Shown here: positions 1 to 9,329 of the stretch, one piece after another
How positions within the stretch are numbered: position 1 is the stretch's first letter
Layout: every line of letters starts with the position of its first letter
From: Pseudomonas sp. P7548
Lineage (GTDB): Bacteria; Pseudomonadota; Gammaproteobacteria; Pseudomonadales; Pseudomonadaceae
Length of the DNA stretch: 64,000 nt
Direction of reading: 5' to 3'
Assembly: GCF_013386585.1 (NCBI RefSeq)
Contig: NZ_JACARO010000002.1
Location: 277,459-341,458, forward strand
Position numbers and translations under genes: made by a program
The notes under the pieces: generated by a model
The model's database searches: none
Told to the model about the DNA's origin: nothing
The model's input: the letters and a program-made list of their open reading frames with translations, nothing else

Positions 1-1787
1 AACCCCTGGTGTTGCCAGCACGTTTGCCGAATATCCTGCTCAATGGCACCACCGGTATCGCCGTGGGCATGGCCACCGACGTGCCACCGCACAACCTGCG
101 GGAAGTCGCCACGGCCTGCGTGCGCTTGCTCGATGAGCCCAAGGCCACGGTGGAACAGCTCTGCGAGCACATCCAGGGGCCGGACTACCCGACTGAAGCG
201 GAAATCATCACGCCGCGCGCCGACTTGCTGAAAATGTACGAAACCGGCAAGGGCTCGGTGCGCATGCGCGCCGTGTACCACGTCGAAGACGGCGACATCA
301 TCGTCACCGCGCTGCCGCACCAGGTGTCCGGCGCCAAGGTGCTGGAACAGATCGCCGCGCTGATGCAGGCCAAGCCGTCGAAGTTGCCGCAGGTTGCCGA
401 CTTGCGCGACGAATCCGACCACGAGAACCCGTGCCGCATCGTGATCATCCCGACCAACAGCCGGGTCGACCACGAAGTGCTGATGCAGCACCTGTTTGCC
501 AGCACCGACCTTGAGTCCAGCTATCGGGTCAACGTCAACATCATTGGCCTGGACGGCAAGCCGCAGCTCAAGAACCTGCGCAACCTGCTGGTGGAGTGGC
601 TGGAGTTCCGCATACAGACCGTGCGTCGCCGCCTGCAATTTCGCCTCGACAAGGTCGAGCGCCGCCTGCACCTGTTGGACGGCTTGCTGATTGCCTATCT
701 CAACCTGGACAGAGTGATCCACATCATCCGCACGGCCGAACACCCGAAGGCCGAGCTGATCGCCGAGTTCCAGCTGAGCGAGATCCAGGCCGACTACATC
801 CTCGACACCCGCTTGCGCCAGTTGGCACGACTGGAAGAAATGAAGCTGCGCGACGAGCAGGATGCCCTGCTCAAGGAGCAAGCCAAGCTGCAGGCCCTGC
901 TGGGCAGCGAAGCCAAGCTCAAGAAGCTGGTGCGCAGCGAATTGATCAAAGACGCCGAAACCTACGGTGATGACCGTCGCTCGCCGATCGTTCAGCGCGC
1001 TGAGGCGAAAGCTCTGACAGAAACCGAGCTGCTGCCAAACGAGAAAATTACCGTCGTTCTGTCGGAAAAGGGTTGGGTTCGTTCAGCCAAAGGGCATGAT
1101 ATTGACGCCACTGGCTTGTCGTACAAGGCTGGCGACGGGTTCAAGACCGCCGCAGCCGGGCGTTCCAACCAGTTTGCGGTGTTTATCGACTCGACCGGGC
1201 GCAGCTATTCGGTGCCGGCCCATACGTTGCCATCCGCACGGGGGCAGGGCGAGCCGCTTACCGGGCGCCTCACGCCGCCACCGGGGGCAAACTTCGAGTG
1301 TGTGCTGCTGCCCGACGATGACGCGCTGTATGTGATCGCTTCCGACGCCGGGTATGGCTTTGTCGTGAAAGGCGAAGACCTGCAGGCCAAGAACAAGGCG
1401 GGCAAGGCACTGTTGAGCCTGCCGAACAACGCCAAGGTGATCCTGCCGCGTCCGGTGGATGACCGTGATAGCAATTGGCTGGCGTCGGTGACCACCGAAG
1501 GCCGCTTGCTGGTCTTCAAGATCAGCGACCTGCCGCAACTGGGCAAAGGTAAAGGCAACAAGATCATTGGTATCCCGGGCGAGCGCGTGGCCAGTCGCGA
1601 AGAGTACGTGACCGACATCGCGGTGATCCCGGAAGGCGCTACCCTGGTGCTTCAAGCCGGCAAGCGTACGCTGTCGCTGCGCCCCGACGACCTTGAGCAC
1701 TACAAGGGCGAGCGCGGCCGGCGTGGTAACAAACTGCCGCGTGGCTTCCAGCGTGTGGATGCTTTGTTGGTAGAAACGCCGGTTTAA
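1..1787 (+). CDS. parC: DNA topoisomerase IV subunit A (ParC), 5' end outside window
   Basis: ParC is the DNA-breaking and rejoining subunit of topoisomerase IV and decatenates daughter chromosomes together with ParE. The frame is open from the window edge, so about 594 C-terminal residues are visible out of roughly 750 usual for the family. The visible part opens in the conserved breakage-reunion domain ([21 protein letters not shown]), runs through the tower and a Lys/Glu/Leu-rich coiled coil, and ends in a C-terminal region with repeated beta-pinwheel-like blades. The winged-helix domain with the active-site Tyr and the quinolone-resistance region lies upstream and cannot be read. GyrA is excluded mainly by the PqiC/serB neighbourhood and the shorter C-terminal domain. 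A GTG at 9 is internal, not a start. Confidence 0.93.
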   Translation, partial: PLVLPARLPNILLNGTTGIAVGMATDVPPHNLREVATACVRLLDEPKATVEQLCEHIQGPDYPTEAEIITPRADLLKMYETGKGSVRMRAVYHVEDGDIIVTALPHQVSGAKVLEQIAALMQAKPSKLPQVADLRDESDHENPCRIVIIPTNSRVDHEVLMQHLFASTDLESSYRVNVNIIGLDGKPQLKNLRNLLVEWLEFRIQTVRRRLQFRLDKVERRLHLLDGLLIAYLNLDRVIHIIRTAEHPKAELIAEFQLSEIQADYILDTRLRQLARLEEMKLRDEQDALLKEQAKLQALLGSEAKLKKLVRSELIKDAETYGDDRRSPIVQRAEAKALTETELLPNEKITVVLSEKGWVRSAKGHDIDATGLSYKAGDGFKTAAAGRSNQFAVFIDSTGRSYSVPAHTLPSARGQGEPLTGRLTPPPGANFECVLLPDDDALYVIASDAGYGFVVKGEDLQAKNKAGKALLSLPNNAKVILPRPVDDRDSNWLASVTTEGRLLVFKISDLPQLGKGKGNKIIGIPGERVASREEYVTDIAVIPEGATLVLQAGKRTLSLRPDDLEHYKGERGRRGNKLPRGFQRVDALLVETPV

Positions 1788-1802
1788 CGCCGATTAGAGC
1801 CC

Positions 1803-1830
1803 CCGATCTACGATTTAACGCGTAGATCGG
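1803..1830. terminator. perfect 10-bp hairpin after parC
   Basis: CCGATCTACG (1803-1812) and CGTAGATCGG (1821-1830) form a perfect stem with an 8-base loop just 15 bases past the parC stop. No U-tract follows, so intrinsic termination is only a guess. Confidence 0.45.
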
Positions 1831-1960
1831 CGCTTTGGCGCTGGAGTCATGGCGCATATTCACGGATGATATGGCCTTTCCAACGCCGGCGTGGCCGAGC
1901 GTGTTTAGGTTATTTTTAGTATTACATTGTGGTTCGCCTTGTGGCAGCCACCTGGATGGG

Positions 1961-2671
1961 ATGATGACTGCTCCACGCCTTCCTCTAATTTTGATGCTCG
2001 CTGGCCTTCTGGGGCTGGCGGGTTGCAGCACACACCAGCCTGTGTCGCTGTACCAGCTGGACAGCGGAAGTCCGGCTCAGCCAGCTCAAACCGCTGGTAT
2101 GGCCGTATTGCTGGGCCCGGTAGTCGTTGCGGACTACCTGCAACGCGAAACCCTGCTGCAACGTCAGAACGATGGCAGCCTCCAAGGTTCCACTGACGGT
2201 CGTTGGGCGGGCAGTTTGTCCTCCGACATCAACCAGCTGATGCTGCGCCAGGTGGCGGGTCAGTTGGACAGCCAGCGTGTGGTGCTGGCGCCTGCACCCA
2301 CCGGGTTCACCCCGGATGTGCAGGTGTTGCTGACCATCACGCGGCTCGATTCGGGCGCTTCGCAACCGGCGATCCTGGATGCACAGTGGCGTTTGATCGA
2401 CCGTCGCGGGCAAGTGCGGGACAACCGTATCGTGCACCTGCAGGAAGAACACACCGGTACCACCGCGTCCCAGGTCCAGGCCCAGGGCGTGTTGTTGCAG
2501 CACTTGGCACAGCAGTTGTCGGTGGCCCTCAAGCCGCTGGCTAACCAGCCGCCGATTGCCGAGGCACCGCGCAAGCAGGCTCCGGCCCCGGCCAAGCCTG
2601 CTGAGCCGCAGAAGCCAAAGATGCCGATGGCCACGCCAATCCGTACGGATATGGAAGTGTTCAGGTTCTAA
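1961..2671 (+). CDS. PqiC-like (DUF330) ABC transport auxiliary lipoprotein
   Basis: This is a 236-residue outer-membrane-type lipoprotein. From the ATG at 1961 a short basic and hydrophobic signal leads into a lipobox L-A-G-C with the lipidated Cys at residue 22 and Ser at +2. The body (about 30-195) resembles the DUF330/PqiC family, which helps MCE-type transporters move lipids between the membranes (family knowledge). The last 45 residues are a Pro/Ala/Lys-rich linker. The frame is open upstream to 1835, but that extension would bury the lipobox behind about 42 unrelated residues, so 1961 (or the adjacent ATG at 1964) is preferred. PqiA and PqiB partners are not nearby, so its transporter is unknown. 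Confidence 0.78.
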   Translation: MMTAPRLPLILMLAGLLGLAGCSTHQPVSLYQLDSGSPAQPAQTAGMAVLLGPVVVADYLQRETLLQRQNDGSLQGSTDGRWAGSLSSDINQLMLRQVAGQLDSQRVVLAPAPTGFTPDVQVLLTITRLDSGASQPAILDAQWRLIDRRGQVRDNRIVHLQEEHTGTTASQVQAQGVLLQHLAQQLSVALKPLANQPPIAEAPRKQAPAPAKPAEPQKPKMPMATPIRTDMEVFRF

Positions 2672-2686
2672 GCGCAATGCAGATAC

Positions 2687-2718
2687 AAAAAAGGCCCGCT
2701 GATTCAGCGGGCCTTTTT
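2687..2718. terminator. bidirectional intrinsic terminator
   Basis: GGCCCGCT (2693-2700) pairs with AGCGGGCC (2706-2713). It is preceded by six A and followed by five T, so it can stop the PqiC-like gene on the plus strand and the convergent membrane-protein gene on the minus strand. Confidence 0.85.
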
Positions 2719-2753
2719 GTTTGTACGAGATTTGAGTGACACCGAAGATCAAC

Positions 2754-2843
2754 TGTGGGAGCGGGCTTGCCCGCGAAACCGGTGGTTCAGTCACCGATGT
2801 ATCCGGCTGACATTCCGCATTCGCGAGCAAGCCCGCTCCCACA
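2754..2843. repeat. REPIN (paired REP), GTGGGAGC family
   Basis: TGTGGGAGCGGGCTTGCCCG at the left end is answered by the inverted copy ending GCTCCCACA at 2843. The pair lies in the gap between convergent genes, as is typical of Pseudomonas REP doublets. Confidence 0.85.
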
Positions 2844-2861
2844 GGGGTTATGTGGCGATCA

Positions 2862-4391
2862 TCAAGGTTTTGTACGGGTCTCGTGCATCCGCGCCAGTTG
2901 TCGCTCAAGCATCGACGGGTATGGCTCCATCAACCGCTCCACGCAGCTTGCGCCCTCAGGGCTGGCAATCGGGCGGATGCGTGCACGCTGGCGGATCAGC
3001 GTGTCTTCACTGATCTTGCGTTCAACCAGCAGCAGGTTGCGGCTGTGCTGGGACAAGGCCAGTGCATCCTGGGCGATTTCGGTGAGCAGCAGGTCGATCT
3101 GGCTGATGCCGAACAGGTCGTCGCCCACCGTCAGGCCCAGTTGCAGTTGCAAGGTAATGCCGCTGTCGGCCACTTCGATTTGCAGGGCATGGCCCAGGGC
3201 ACGCAGCAACTCGCCGCAGCAGATGGCGTTGGTCAGGTAGTCTTCGCCGCTGTCTTCACTATGGAACAGCATCAGCGTACTGCCATCGTTCAGAGTATGC
3301 AGCTCGCTCTGGTACAGCGAGGCCGCCTGGTCCAGGCAGTCGCGGTAGCGCTCCAGCAGCTCGGTCAGGCGGGCGCGGGGCAGGCGGCGCAGTTGGTCCT
3401 GGGCACCCAGTTGCACCGCCAGTACGGCGCTGTGCTGAGGCTCGGCGTTCTTCACTGGCACGGGCTTGGGCGCTGCAACTGGGGCCGATGAGTTGTCGCG
3501 CAAGTCGGCGAACGGGTCTTCGTCGTCCAGTTCGTCTTCTTCAGCCCTGATCACCTGGCGGGTCGCTGGCTTGAGGCCAGCCACCGGCGTGCTTTCATCA
3601 AAACCCGGGTCGCGCAGGTTGCGCACTTCAAACTCAGGTTCATCGTCGTAGTCGACGTCATCGAATTCAGGCTCTGGTTCCGGCTCGCGCACGGCCGGTT
3701 CCGGGGCGAAACTGGCGTGCAACTGGCGGGCGAGGTCGCCGATTTCATCCTGGCGGTCGGTGGCCGGGGTGTGTTCGTCGATATCGCGCAGCCAGATGCG
3801 CAGTTGCATCAGAGGCGTGGAGATGTGCCGGCCCAGGCGCAGGCTCAAGGCCAGGGCCAATGCCAGCAGGATCGCGCTCAAAATGCCCATGCTTTGCAGG
3901 CTGATGGTCATCGGCTGCTGGAACTGTTGCATGTCGAGGCTGATGCGCAGTTGGCCGGCCTTCACGTCCTGGAACGTGATATTGCTGGAGTACAGGCCTT
4001 CGACTTCGCCCAACAGGCCGTTTTTCGGGCGCTGCCCGGCTTCGGCCATGATCCGGTTGTCCACGCTGTAGATGGCGGCATGGGCCACCAGCGGGTTCTT
4101 GGTCAGGTTGTTGAGCAGCACGTTGAGGCTGAGGATGTCGTTGGACACCAGCAGCTCAGTCGCCGAGGTGGCGGTCTGGGTGGTCAGGCTCTCGCCCAGG
4201 GCGTCGGCTTGCTCGTGCATGGCCTGCTTGAACTGCAACCCCATCACGCAGGCGTAGATCACCAGGGCCAGGGCGACCAGGATCACGTTATGGCTGGCGA
4301 TGCGTAATGCGATCGGTACACGGCGGTGGCGCAGTGCCCGGAAGATCAGCAGGAAGAAGTTATCGGTTTTTACTGGCGTGGGCCGGTTCAC
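2862..4391 (-). CDS. YtjB/Smp-like membrane protein with HAMP-like segment and long C-terminal domain
   Basis: A 509-residue inner-membrane protein divergent from serB, the same position as ytjB (smp) in E. coli. TM1 is at about 35-52, an extracytoplasmic region at 53-160, TM2 at 161-185, a HAMP-like stretch at 186-224 (STPLMQL...DEIGDLA), a strongly acidic linker at about 230-300 rich in EPEPE and DD runs, then a folded cytoplasmic region at about 318-495. E. coli Smp is only about 214 residues, so the C-terminal half is additional. It has no histidine-kinase motifs. The GTG at 4391 is chosen because a promoter (TTTGCC-N17-TATACT) sits at 4427-4455; the ATG at 4454 would lie inside that promoter. 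Function is unknown. Confidence 0.72.
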   Translation of the reverse strand: MNRPTPVKTDNFFLLIFRALRHRRVPIALRIASHNVILVALALVIYACVMGLQFKQAMHEQADALGESLTTQTATSATELLVSNDILSLNVLLNNLTKNPLVAHAAIYSVDNRIMAEAGQRPKNGLLGEVEGLYSSNITFQDVKAGQLRISLDMQQFQQPMTISLQSMGILSAILLALALALSLRLGRHISTPLMQLRIWLRDIDEHTPATDRQDEIGDLARQLHASFAPEPAVREPEPEPEFDDVDYDDEPEFEVRNLRDPGFDESTPVAGLKPATRQVIRAEEDELDDEDPFADLRDNSSAPVAAPKPVPVKNAEPQHSAVLAVQLGAQDQLRRLPRARLTELLERYRDCLDQAASLYQSELHTLNDGSTLMLFHSEDSGEDYLTNAICCGELLRALGHALQIEVADSGITLQLQLGLTVGDDLFGISQIDLLLTEIAQDALALSQHSRNLLLVERKISEDTLIRQRARIRPIASPEGASCVERLMEPYPSMLERQLARMHETRTKP

Positions 4392-4426
4392 TTGCGCTCG
4401 GCTCTTGGTCCGTGAAGTTGACGCGC

Positions 4427-4455
4427 AGTATAGCGACAGCCCTAGAACCGGCAAA
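4427..4455 (-). promoter_or_regulatory. sigma-70-type promoter of the YtjB-like gene
   Basis: Read on the minus strand: TTTGCC, 17 bases, TATACT. Transcription would start near 4420, about 30 bases before the GTG at 4391. Confidence 0.5.
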
Positions 4456-4489
4456 GCGCTGGCTGTGCCCGATGGTCACTGAAAGTGGG

Positions 4490-4495
4490 TAGAAT
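4490..4495 (+). promoter_or_regulatory. serB: possible -10 box of serB
   Basis: TAGAAT lies 30 bases before the serB start and is followed by GCGG and a run of T. No good -35 hexamer is visible at the right distance, so an activator or extended element may be needed. Confidence 0.35.
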
Positions 4496-4524
4496 GCGGT
4501 TTTTTTCCAGCCTGGGGGTGCGCT

Positions 4525-5739
4525 TTGCGCGAAATTGTCCTGATTAACATCACCGGTGAAGACCGTCCGGGTCTTACTGCGGCTATTACCGGCGTTCTGG
4601 CCCAGGGTGGTGTGAACATTCTCGACATCGGCCAGGCAGTGATCCACGACACCCTGTCGTTCGGCATCCTGGTGGAGATCCCGAGCACTGAACAGGCGTC
4701 CTCGGTCCTCAAGGACATCCTGTTTACGGCGTACAAGCTGGATCAGCAGGTGCGTTTCACCCCGGTGTCCGAAGAGGACTACCAGCATTGGGTGGCGGGC
4801 CAGGGCAAGAAGCGCCACATCGTGACCCTGCTGACCCGCAAGGTAACCGCCGAACAATTGCAGCGTGTCAGCGCTATCACCGCGCAATACGGCCTGAATA
4901 TCGACCATATCGACCGTCTGTCGGGCCGCATGCCTTTGGACACGCCGGCCGACAAAGGCAAGGGTTGCATCGAGTTCTCCGTGCGCGGCGAACCGGCTGA
5001 CCCGCAAGCGCTGCGCGCCGAGTTCCTCAGCGTGGCCCAGGCGCTGAATGTCGACATCGCCTTCCAGGAGGATTCGCTGTTCCGTCGCAACCGCCGCCTG
5101 GCCGTGTTCGACATGGACTCCACGCTGATTGAAGCCGAAGTCATCGACGAACTGGCCAAGGCGGCCGGTGTGGGTGAGCAGGTCTCTGAAATCACCGAGC
5201 GCGCCATGGCGGGTGAGCTGGACTTCCGTGCAAGCTTCAAGGAGCGTCTGGCGCTGCTCAAGGGCCTGGACGTCAGCGTGCTGGATTCCATCGGCGCCTC
5301 CCTGCGCCTGACCGAAGGCGCCGAGACCCTGTTCGCCGAACTCAAGCGCCTGGGCTACAAGACCGCGATCCTGTCCGGTGGCTTCACCTACTTCGCCAAG
5401 CAATTGCAGGCCAAGCTGGGCATCGACTACGTGTTCGCCAACGAGCTGGAAGTGGTGGATGGCAAGGTGACGGGCGTGGCGGTCGAGCCGATTGTGGACG
5501 CGCAGCGCAAGGCGGATCTGCTGAAGGAATTGGCCCACAAGGAAGGCTTGCGTCTGGAGCAGACCATTGCGGTCGGCGACGGTGCGAACGATTTGCCGAT
5601 GCTGGCGATTGCCGGGCTGGGTGTGGCGTTCCGCGCCAAGCCGTTGGTGAAGCAGTCGGCCAAGCAGGCGATTTCGACGTTGGGGTTGGATGGCGTGCTG
5701 TATCTGCTGGGCTTCCGCGACCGCGACGGACAGCTGTAA
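4525..5739 (+). CDS. serB: phosphoserine phosphatase SerB
   Basis: SerB removes phosphate from O-phosphoserine in the last step of serine synthesis. The 404-residue protein has two ACT-like regulatory modules (about 1-80 and 90-165) and a C-terminal HAD phosphatase. The nucleophile motif DMDST starts at residue 196, with the GDGAND magnesium motif at 351-356. E. coli SerB is about 320 residues; the longer form with extra N-terminal ACT sequence is usual in pseudomonads. The start is TTG at 4525, preceded by a G-rich site (CTGGGGG) at proper distance. It is divergent from the YtjB-like gene and convergent with psd, with a REPIN between serB and psd. Confidence 0.95.
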   Translation: MREIVLINITGEDRPGLTAAITGVLAQGGVNILDIGQAVIHDTLSFGILVEIPSTEQASSVLKDILFTAYKLDQQVRFTPVSEEDYQHWVAGQGKKRHIVTLLTRKVTAEQLQRVSAITAQYGLNIDHIDRLSGRMPLDTPADKGKGCIEFSVRGEPADPQALRAEFLSVAQALNVDIAFQEDSLFRRNRRLAVFDMDSTLIEAEVIDELAKAAGVGEQVSEITERAMAGELDFRASFKERLALLKGLDVSVLDSIGASLRLTEGAETLFAELKRLGYKTAILSGGFTYFAKQLQAKLGIDYVFANELEVVDGKVTGVAVEPIVDAQRKADLLKELAHKEGLRLEQTIAVGDGANDLPMLAIAGLGVAFRAKPLVKQSAKQAISTLGLDGVLYLLGFRDRDGQL

Positions 5740-5762
5740 CTGAAGAAATACGGTCAAAAAAA

Positions 5763-5851
5763 TGTGGGAGCGGGCTTGCTCGCGAAGGCGGTGGTTCAGT
5801 CACAGATATATGAACTGATACACCGCCTTCGCGAGCAAGCCCGCTCCCACA
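5763..5851. repeat. REPIN between convergent serB and psd
   Basis: Left arm TGTGGGAGCGGGCTTGCTCG; inverted right arm ends GCTCCCACA at 5851. The GCTCGCGAA subtype is present on both sides, and the inner arms also pair (AAGGCGGT with ACCGCCTT). Confidence 0.87.
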
Positions 5852-5878
5852 CAAGCCCGTCCCACAGTGGGTTTTACG

Positions 5879-6739
5879 TCAGGCTTTAGGTGCAGCGATA
5901 CCTTGGCCCATCTGCACTGGCGTGCCCGCCGCCAACGCTTCAGCCCACTTCACCTGATCTGGCCCGAACAGCACGATCGCGGTCGAACCCAGCTTGAAGC
6001 GACCCAGCTCCGCACCTTTTTCCAGATGAATCGGCGCACGCGCGGCTTCGTCGTAACGGAAGGTTTTCAGCTCGCGTTTCGGCGGCGTCACCAGGCCAGC
6101 CCATACGGTTTCAATCGACGCCACAATCATCGCACCCACCAGTACCACGGCCATTGGGCCGCGTTCGGTGTCGAAGATGCAGGCAACGCGTTCGTTACGG
6201 GCAAACAGCTCAGGCACGTTTTCGGCGGTGGTCTGGTTCACCGAGAAGATGCGCCCCGGAATGTAGATCATCTCGCGCAGGGTGCCGGCCAGCGGCATGT
6301 GCACGCGGTGGTAGTCCTTCGGCGACAGGTACACGGTTGCGAAGTCGCCGCCCATGAACGGTGCAGCAACGGCTGCGTCGCCGCCCAGCAACTCCAGCAC
6401 GCTGAAGCTGTGGCCCTTGGCCTGGAACACGCGACCGTGTTCGATCGGGCCCAATTGGCTGACGGCACCGTCGGCCGGGCTCAGTACCGCGCCAGGGGTT
6501 TGATCCAGCGGGCGGGCGCCGTCTTTCAAGGCGCGGGTGAAGAAGGCGTTGAAATGCTCGTAGGCGGTCACGTCTTCCACCAGGGCCTGGGACATGTCCA
6601 CCTGATAGCGCTTGGCGAACCAACTGGTGAAGGCATTCTTGAACCAGCGCACGCGGCACTCGGCGATGCAGCCGGCCAGGCGCGACAGCAAGTGGTGTGG
6701 CAGCAAGTACTGGCTGAGGATAAACAACTGCTTTTTCAT
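5879..6739 (-). CDS. psd: phosphatidylserine decarboxylase proenzyme
   Basis: Psd makes phosphatidylethanolamine from phosphatidylserine at the inner membrane. The 286-residue proenzyme carries the self-cleavage motif LGST at 250-253, where Ser252 would become the pyruvoyl prosthetic group and leave a short alpha subunit of about 35 residues. The N-terminal region has hydrophobic and amphipathic helices for membrane contact. It starts 15 bases after the rhdA stop, so the two are probably co-transcribed. A proenzyme of 286 residues is slightly short next to E. coli (322) but normal for Pseudomonas as I recall. Confidence 0.95.
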   Translation of the reverse strand: MKKQLFILSQYLLPHHLLSRLAGCIAECRVRWFKNAFTSWFAKRYQVDMSQALVEDVTAYEHFNAFFTRALKDGARPLDQTPGAVLSPADGAVSQLGPIEHGRVFQAKGHSFSVLELLGGDAAVAAPFMGGDFATVYLSPKDYHRVHMPLAGTLREMIYIPGRIFSVNQTTAENVPELFARNERVACIFDTERGPMAVVLVGAMIVASIETVWAGLVTPPKRELKTFRYDEAARAPIHLEKGAELGRFKLGSTAIVLFGPDQVKWAEALAAGTPVQMGQGIAAPKA

Positions 6740-6754
6740 AACTGTCCTTAAACC

Positions 6755-7570
6755 TTAAATCTCGACGGGGGTGTCGGGGTGGTTGCCCCATTCGCCCCAG
6801 GAACCGGCATAACCTTTGACTCGCGGATAACCGAGCGCCTTGGCCACCAGGTAGGTGAAGCCAGAGCGGTGGTGAGTCTGGCAATGGGTGATGATTTCTT
6901 TGTCGCGGGTCAGCCCGAGGTCTTCGAGGATCTGCGGCATGTCACGGCGGATGCGCAGGTTGCGCGCCTTGTCCATGCCGGCGGTCCATTCGAAGTTCAC
7001 GGCGCCAGGGATGTGGCCACCCTTGGCGGCGAGCACTTTTTCGCCGGAGTATTCCAGTGGGCCGCGCGCATCCCAGATGCCCAGATCGGCAGCGCCGAGA
7101 CGGCTTTGCAGGTATTCGCGGGTGGCCGTGGGGCCATCGTGCAACGTGAGGCTGACCGGGCCGCCGACAGGCGCGGGCACGTCGGTGGTTACCGGGTGCT
7201 GACCTTCGAGCCACGCCAGCAGGCCGCCGTCCAGGTAGTGGTATTTCTGGTGGCCGATCACGTCGAGCATCCAGATGAAGCGCCCGGCCCAGCCGCCGCC
7301 TTCGTCGTCATAGACCACGTAGGTCGCGTCCGGGGTGTGGCCCAGCTCGCCGAACAGTTTTTCCAGGTCGGCCTTGTGGGGCAGCAAGCCCGGGGCGGGT
7401 GGCTGGCCCAGTTGGGTGCGCTTGGGGTCAACGAAATGCGCGCCGCGGATATGCCCTTCGGCGTAGCGGGCGGCACTGGTGAGATCCACCAGAATCAGGT
7501 GTTCGGCATCAAGGCGACCTTGCAGGTCGCTGGACTCGATCACCAGCGGCAAGCCAGAGAAGTCAGGCAT
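6755..7570 (-). CDS. rhdA: rhodanese, thiosulfate:cyanide sulfurtransferase RhdA
   Basis: A 271-residue tandem-rhodanese protein that transfers sulfane sulfur from thiosulfate to cyanide or another thiophile. The N-terminal domain (about 1-130) lacks a cysteine loop. The C-terminal domain carries the active-site loop CQTHHRSG with Cys230, matching the length and loop of Azotobacter RhdA. The ATG at 7570 has an AGGAGA ribosome site five bases upstream; the frame extends to 7624 but that part is not needed. It lies between the HDOD gene and psd on the same strand. Cyanide detoxification is a possible role, but the physiological substrate is not shown by sequence. Confidence 0.93.
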   Translation of the reverse strand: MPDFSGLPLVIESSDLQGRLDAEHLILVDLTSAARYAEGHIRGAHFVDPKRTQLGQPPAPGLLPHKADLEKLFGELGHTPDATYVVYDDEGGGWAGRFIWMLDVIGHQKYHYLDGGLLAWLEGQHPVTTDVPAPVGGPVSLTLHDGPTATREYLQSRLGAADLGIWDARGPLEYSGEKVLAAKGGHIPGAVNFEWTAGMDKARNLRIRRDMPQILEDLGLTRDKEIITHCQTHHRSGFTYLVAKALGYPRVKGYAGSWGEWGNHPDTPVEI

Positions 7571-7627
7571 GTGAGGTCTCCTGGGCACAAATGTTGGCGA
7601 TAAAAGAGGGCGATTGTAGCGCAAGCA

Positions 7628-9163
7628 TCAGGCGCTGCGGTTGGTAAAGCTGTGCAGGGCTTTCTCGATGCATTGGGCGGTTTTGCCGAAGGCCTGCACG
7701 GTGGTTTCCGAGAACGGCCCGCCACCCTGGTCGGCCACCATCAGCATTACCACGCGGCCATTGCAGCTCAGGGAGCGCAGCAGCAAATGCTCGCCGGTGA
7801 ACAGGCGACGCAGGATCGGCGGCAATAGCGCCGAAAATTGCGCATGGTTCTCGGGGTTGAGGCGTACTTGGGCGGATTTCTCCAGCAAGCGTTGCAGCAG
7901 CGTGCTGTTGACCACGTCCAGGCTCAGGTTCGCGGCGTCCTTCGGCAAGCCGTCAGCCTGGTGCACCCGCAGCGTACTCAGGGCGCGATCGGCCATGAAC
8001 AGCAAGACCCGTTGCATGCCGCTGGCCACCAGGGCCTCTTTGGCGCAGGTGGTCAGGTGCATGGCGTTGGCAAAGCGGCTTGGCTCCACCAGCAATTCGG
8101 TGCAGCGCTTGCGCCACACCGCCAGGGATTCGGCCGTGGGTGGCGGCGCCGGCAGCAAGCCGCGATGGATCTTCTGCACATGCCACGGCCAGATCAGCGA
8201 CAGCGCCGGGTGCCACAGGTCGGGCATCAGGGTCGCACGAGCGCTGGTCACCGCTTGCTGGTGAACCTGTTGCTGCACATCACCCAGAGGCGCTTGCAGG
8301 TAAAGCGCGGTGAGGTATTGCCAGCGCTCGGTGTGTGGGCAGGTCCAGGACTCTTGAGTCGACATCGCCAGGCCGTTGGCCAGCAGTACTGTATTGGCGG
8401 GCTGATTCAGCCAGCGACGCAAATTGGGTTCGGCATCGAGCAGCTGCTGGTGGCGCAGCGGGTCATCTTCACGGGCGATGTGCAGGGCCTTGACCAGCAG
8501 GCGCTGCTCGGTCAGCAAGAGCGTGTAGCCCTGGGAGACCCAGATCGGCAGGTGCCAGGTTTCGGTCAGGCCGATGCACAGGTCCAGCAGGCGCACACCG
8601 AACAATTCCTGCTCGACCTGGCGCGCGGACTGCCCCTTGTGGATCACCCGCAGTTCCCATTCTTCCAGGAGCTTGGGGTACGCCACGGCCATTGGCCACA
8701 ACGGCGACAGGAACAACAGGCTGCCCCAGTGGATGTCTTGCCACAGCCTTGCCAGGCGGCTGGCGAACAGGCCGTTGGCTTGCTGCGAGGCATGCTGGCT
8801 CACCAGCAGCAGTTGGCGCAGCGCCACGGGAATCTCGTTGGCCGGCACCGAAGGCAACCGCGCCAGCAGCTCTTCGGCGCGCTTGAGGCCAAGACGGTTG
8901 AGCGCCACTTCGAGGTTTTCGGCCGGCTCCGCCAGGCTGCCATGGGTGTGGCTGTTGGCTTCACGCATCACGCTGAGCACCAGCGCGGGGCTGTTCTGCA
9001 TCAGCTCGGCAATGTCTCGCAACGAACTGCGGCTGTCGCGGATGGCCTTGCACACGCGCTCGTGGCTGGCCTGCGGGACGGGCAGCAGCACATCGTCCAG
9101 GCGCTTGATCCAAGCGGCGAGGGTGGTGGGTCTTGAACTTGGGACTGTCGTTTCATTAGCCAT
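7628..9163 (-). CDS. HDOD-domain protein
   Basis: A 511-residue cytoplasmic protein. The N-terminal 40-230 region fits an HDOD domain, a non-catalytic relative of HD phosphohydrolases (LPVPQASHERVCKAIRDSR, SSLRDIAELMQNSPALVLSV, ALNRLGLKRAEELLARLP). The C-terminal half is less defined and may be GAF-like. HDOD proteins often act in signalling or motility, and the next gene over is motA, transcribed divergently; a functional link is only inference. The start at 9163 (MANETT) is preferred by family resemblance. A GTG at 9196 in the same frame is possible and neither has a clear ribosome site. Confidence 0.78.
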   Translation of the reverse strand: MANETTVPSSRPTTLAAWIKRLDDVLLPVPQASHERVCKAIRDSRSSLRDIAELMQNSPALVLSVMREANSHTHGSLAEPAENLEVALNRLGLKRAEELLARLPSVPANEIPVALRQLLLVSQHASQQANGLFASRLARLWQDIHWGSLLFLSPLWPMAVAYPKLLEEWELRVIHKGQSARQVEQELFGVRLLDLCIGLTETWHLPIWVSQGYTLLLTEQRLLVKALHIAREDDPLRHQQLLDAEPNLRRWLNQPANTVLLANGLAMSTQESWTCPHTERWQYLTALYLQAPLGDVQQQVHQQAVTSARATLMPDLWHPALSLIWPWHVQKIHRGLLPAPPPTAESLAVWRKRCTELLVEPSRFANAMHLTTCAKEALVASGMQRVLLFMADRALSTLRVHQADGLPKDAANLSLDVVNSTLLQRLLEKSAQVRLNPENHAQFSALLPPILRRLFTGEHLLLRSLSCNGRVVMLMVADQGGGPFSETTVQAFGKTAQCIEKALHSFTNRSA

Positions 9164-9235
9164 GATTGGGGCGCGATCATCACTTGCATTCAACACGCCC
9201 GGAACGGGCCGAATTGGCTTTTCGCCTTAACGGGC

Positions 9236-9262
9236 TATAGTCTGGCGCAGTTTTGCCGATAA
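9236..9262 (+). promoter_or_regulatory. FliA (sigma-28) promoter of motAB
   Basis: TATAGTCT, 11 bases, GCCGATAA. This matches the flagellar sigma-28 consensus TAAAGTTT-N11-GCCGATAA at 6 of 8 and 8 of 8 positions with exact spacing. It lies 67 bases upstream of motA, placing motAB in the late flagellar class. Confidence 0.85.
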
Positions 9263-9329
9263 GTAGAACAAGAGTTTTCGGCTACACCCAATATGTCCAT
9301 GAACCCGACGGCGCAAGTACAGATCCCCT

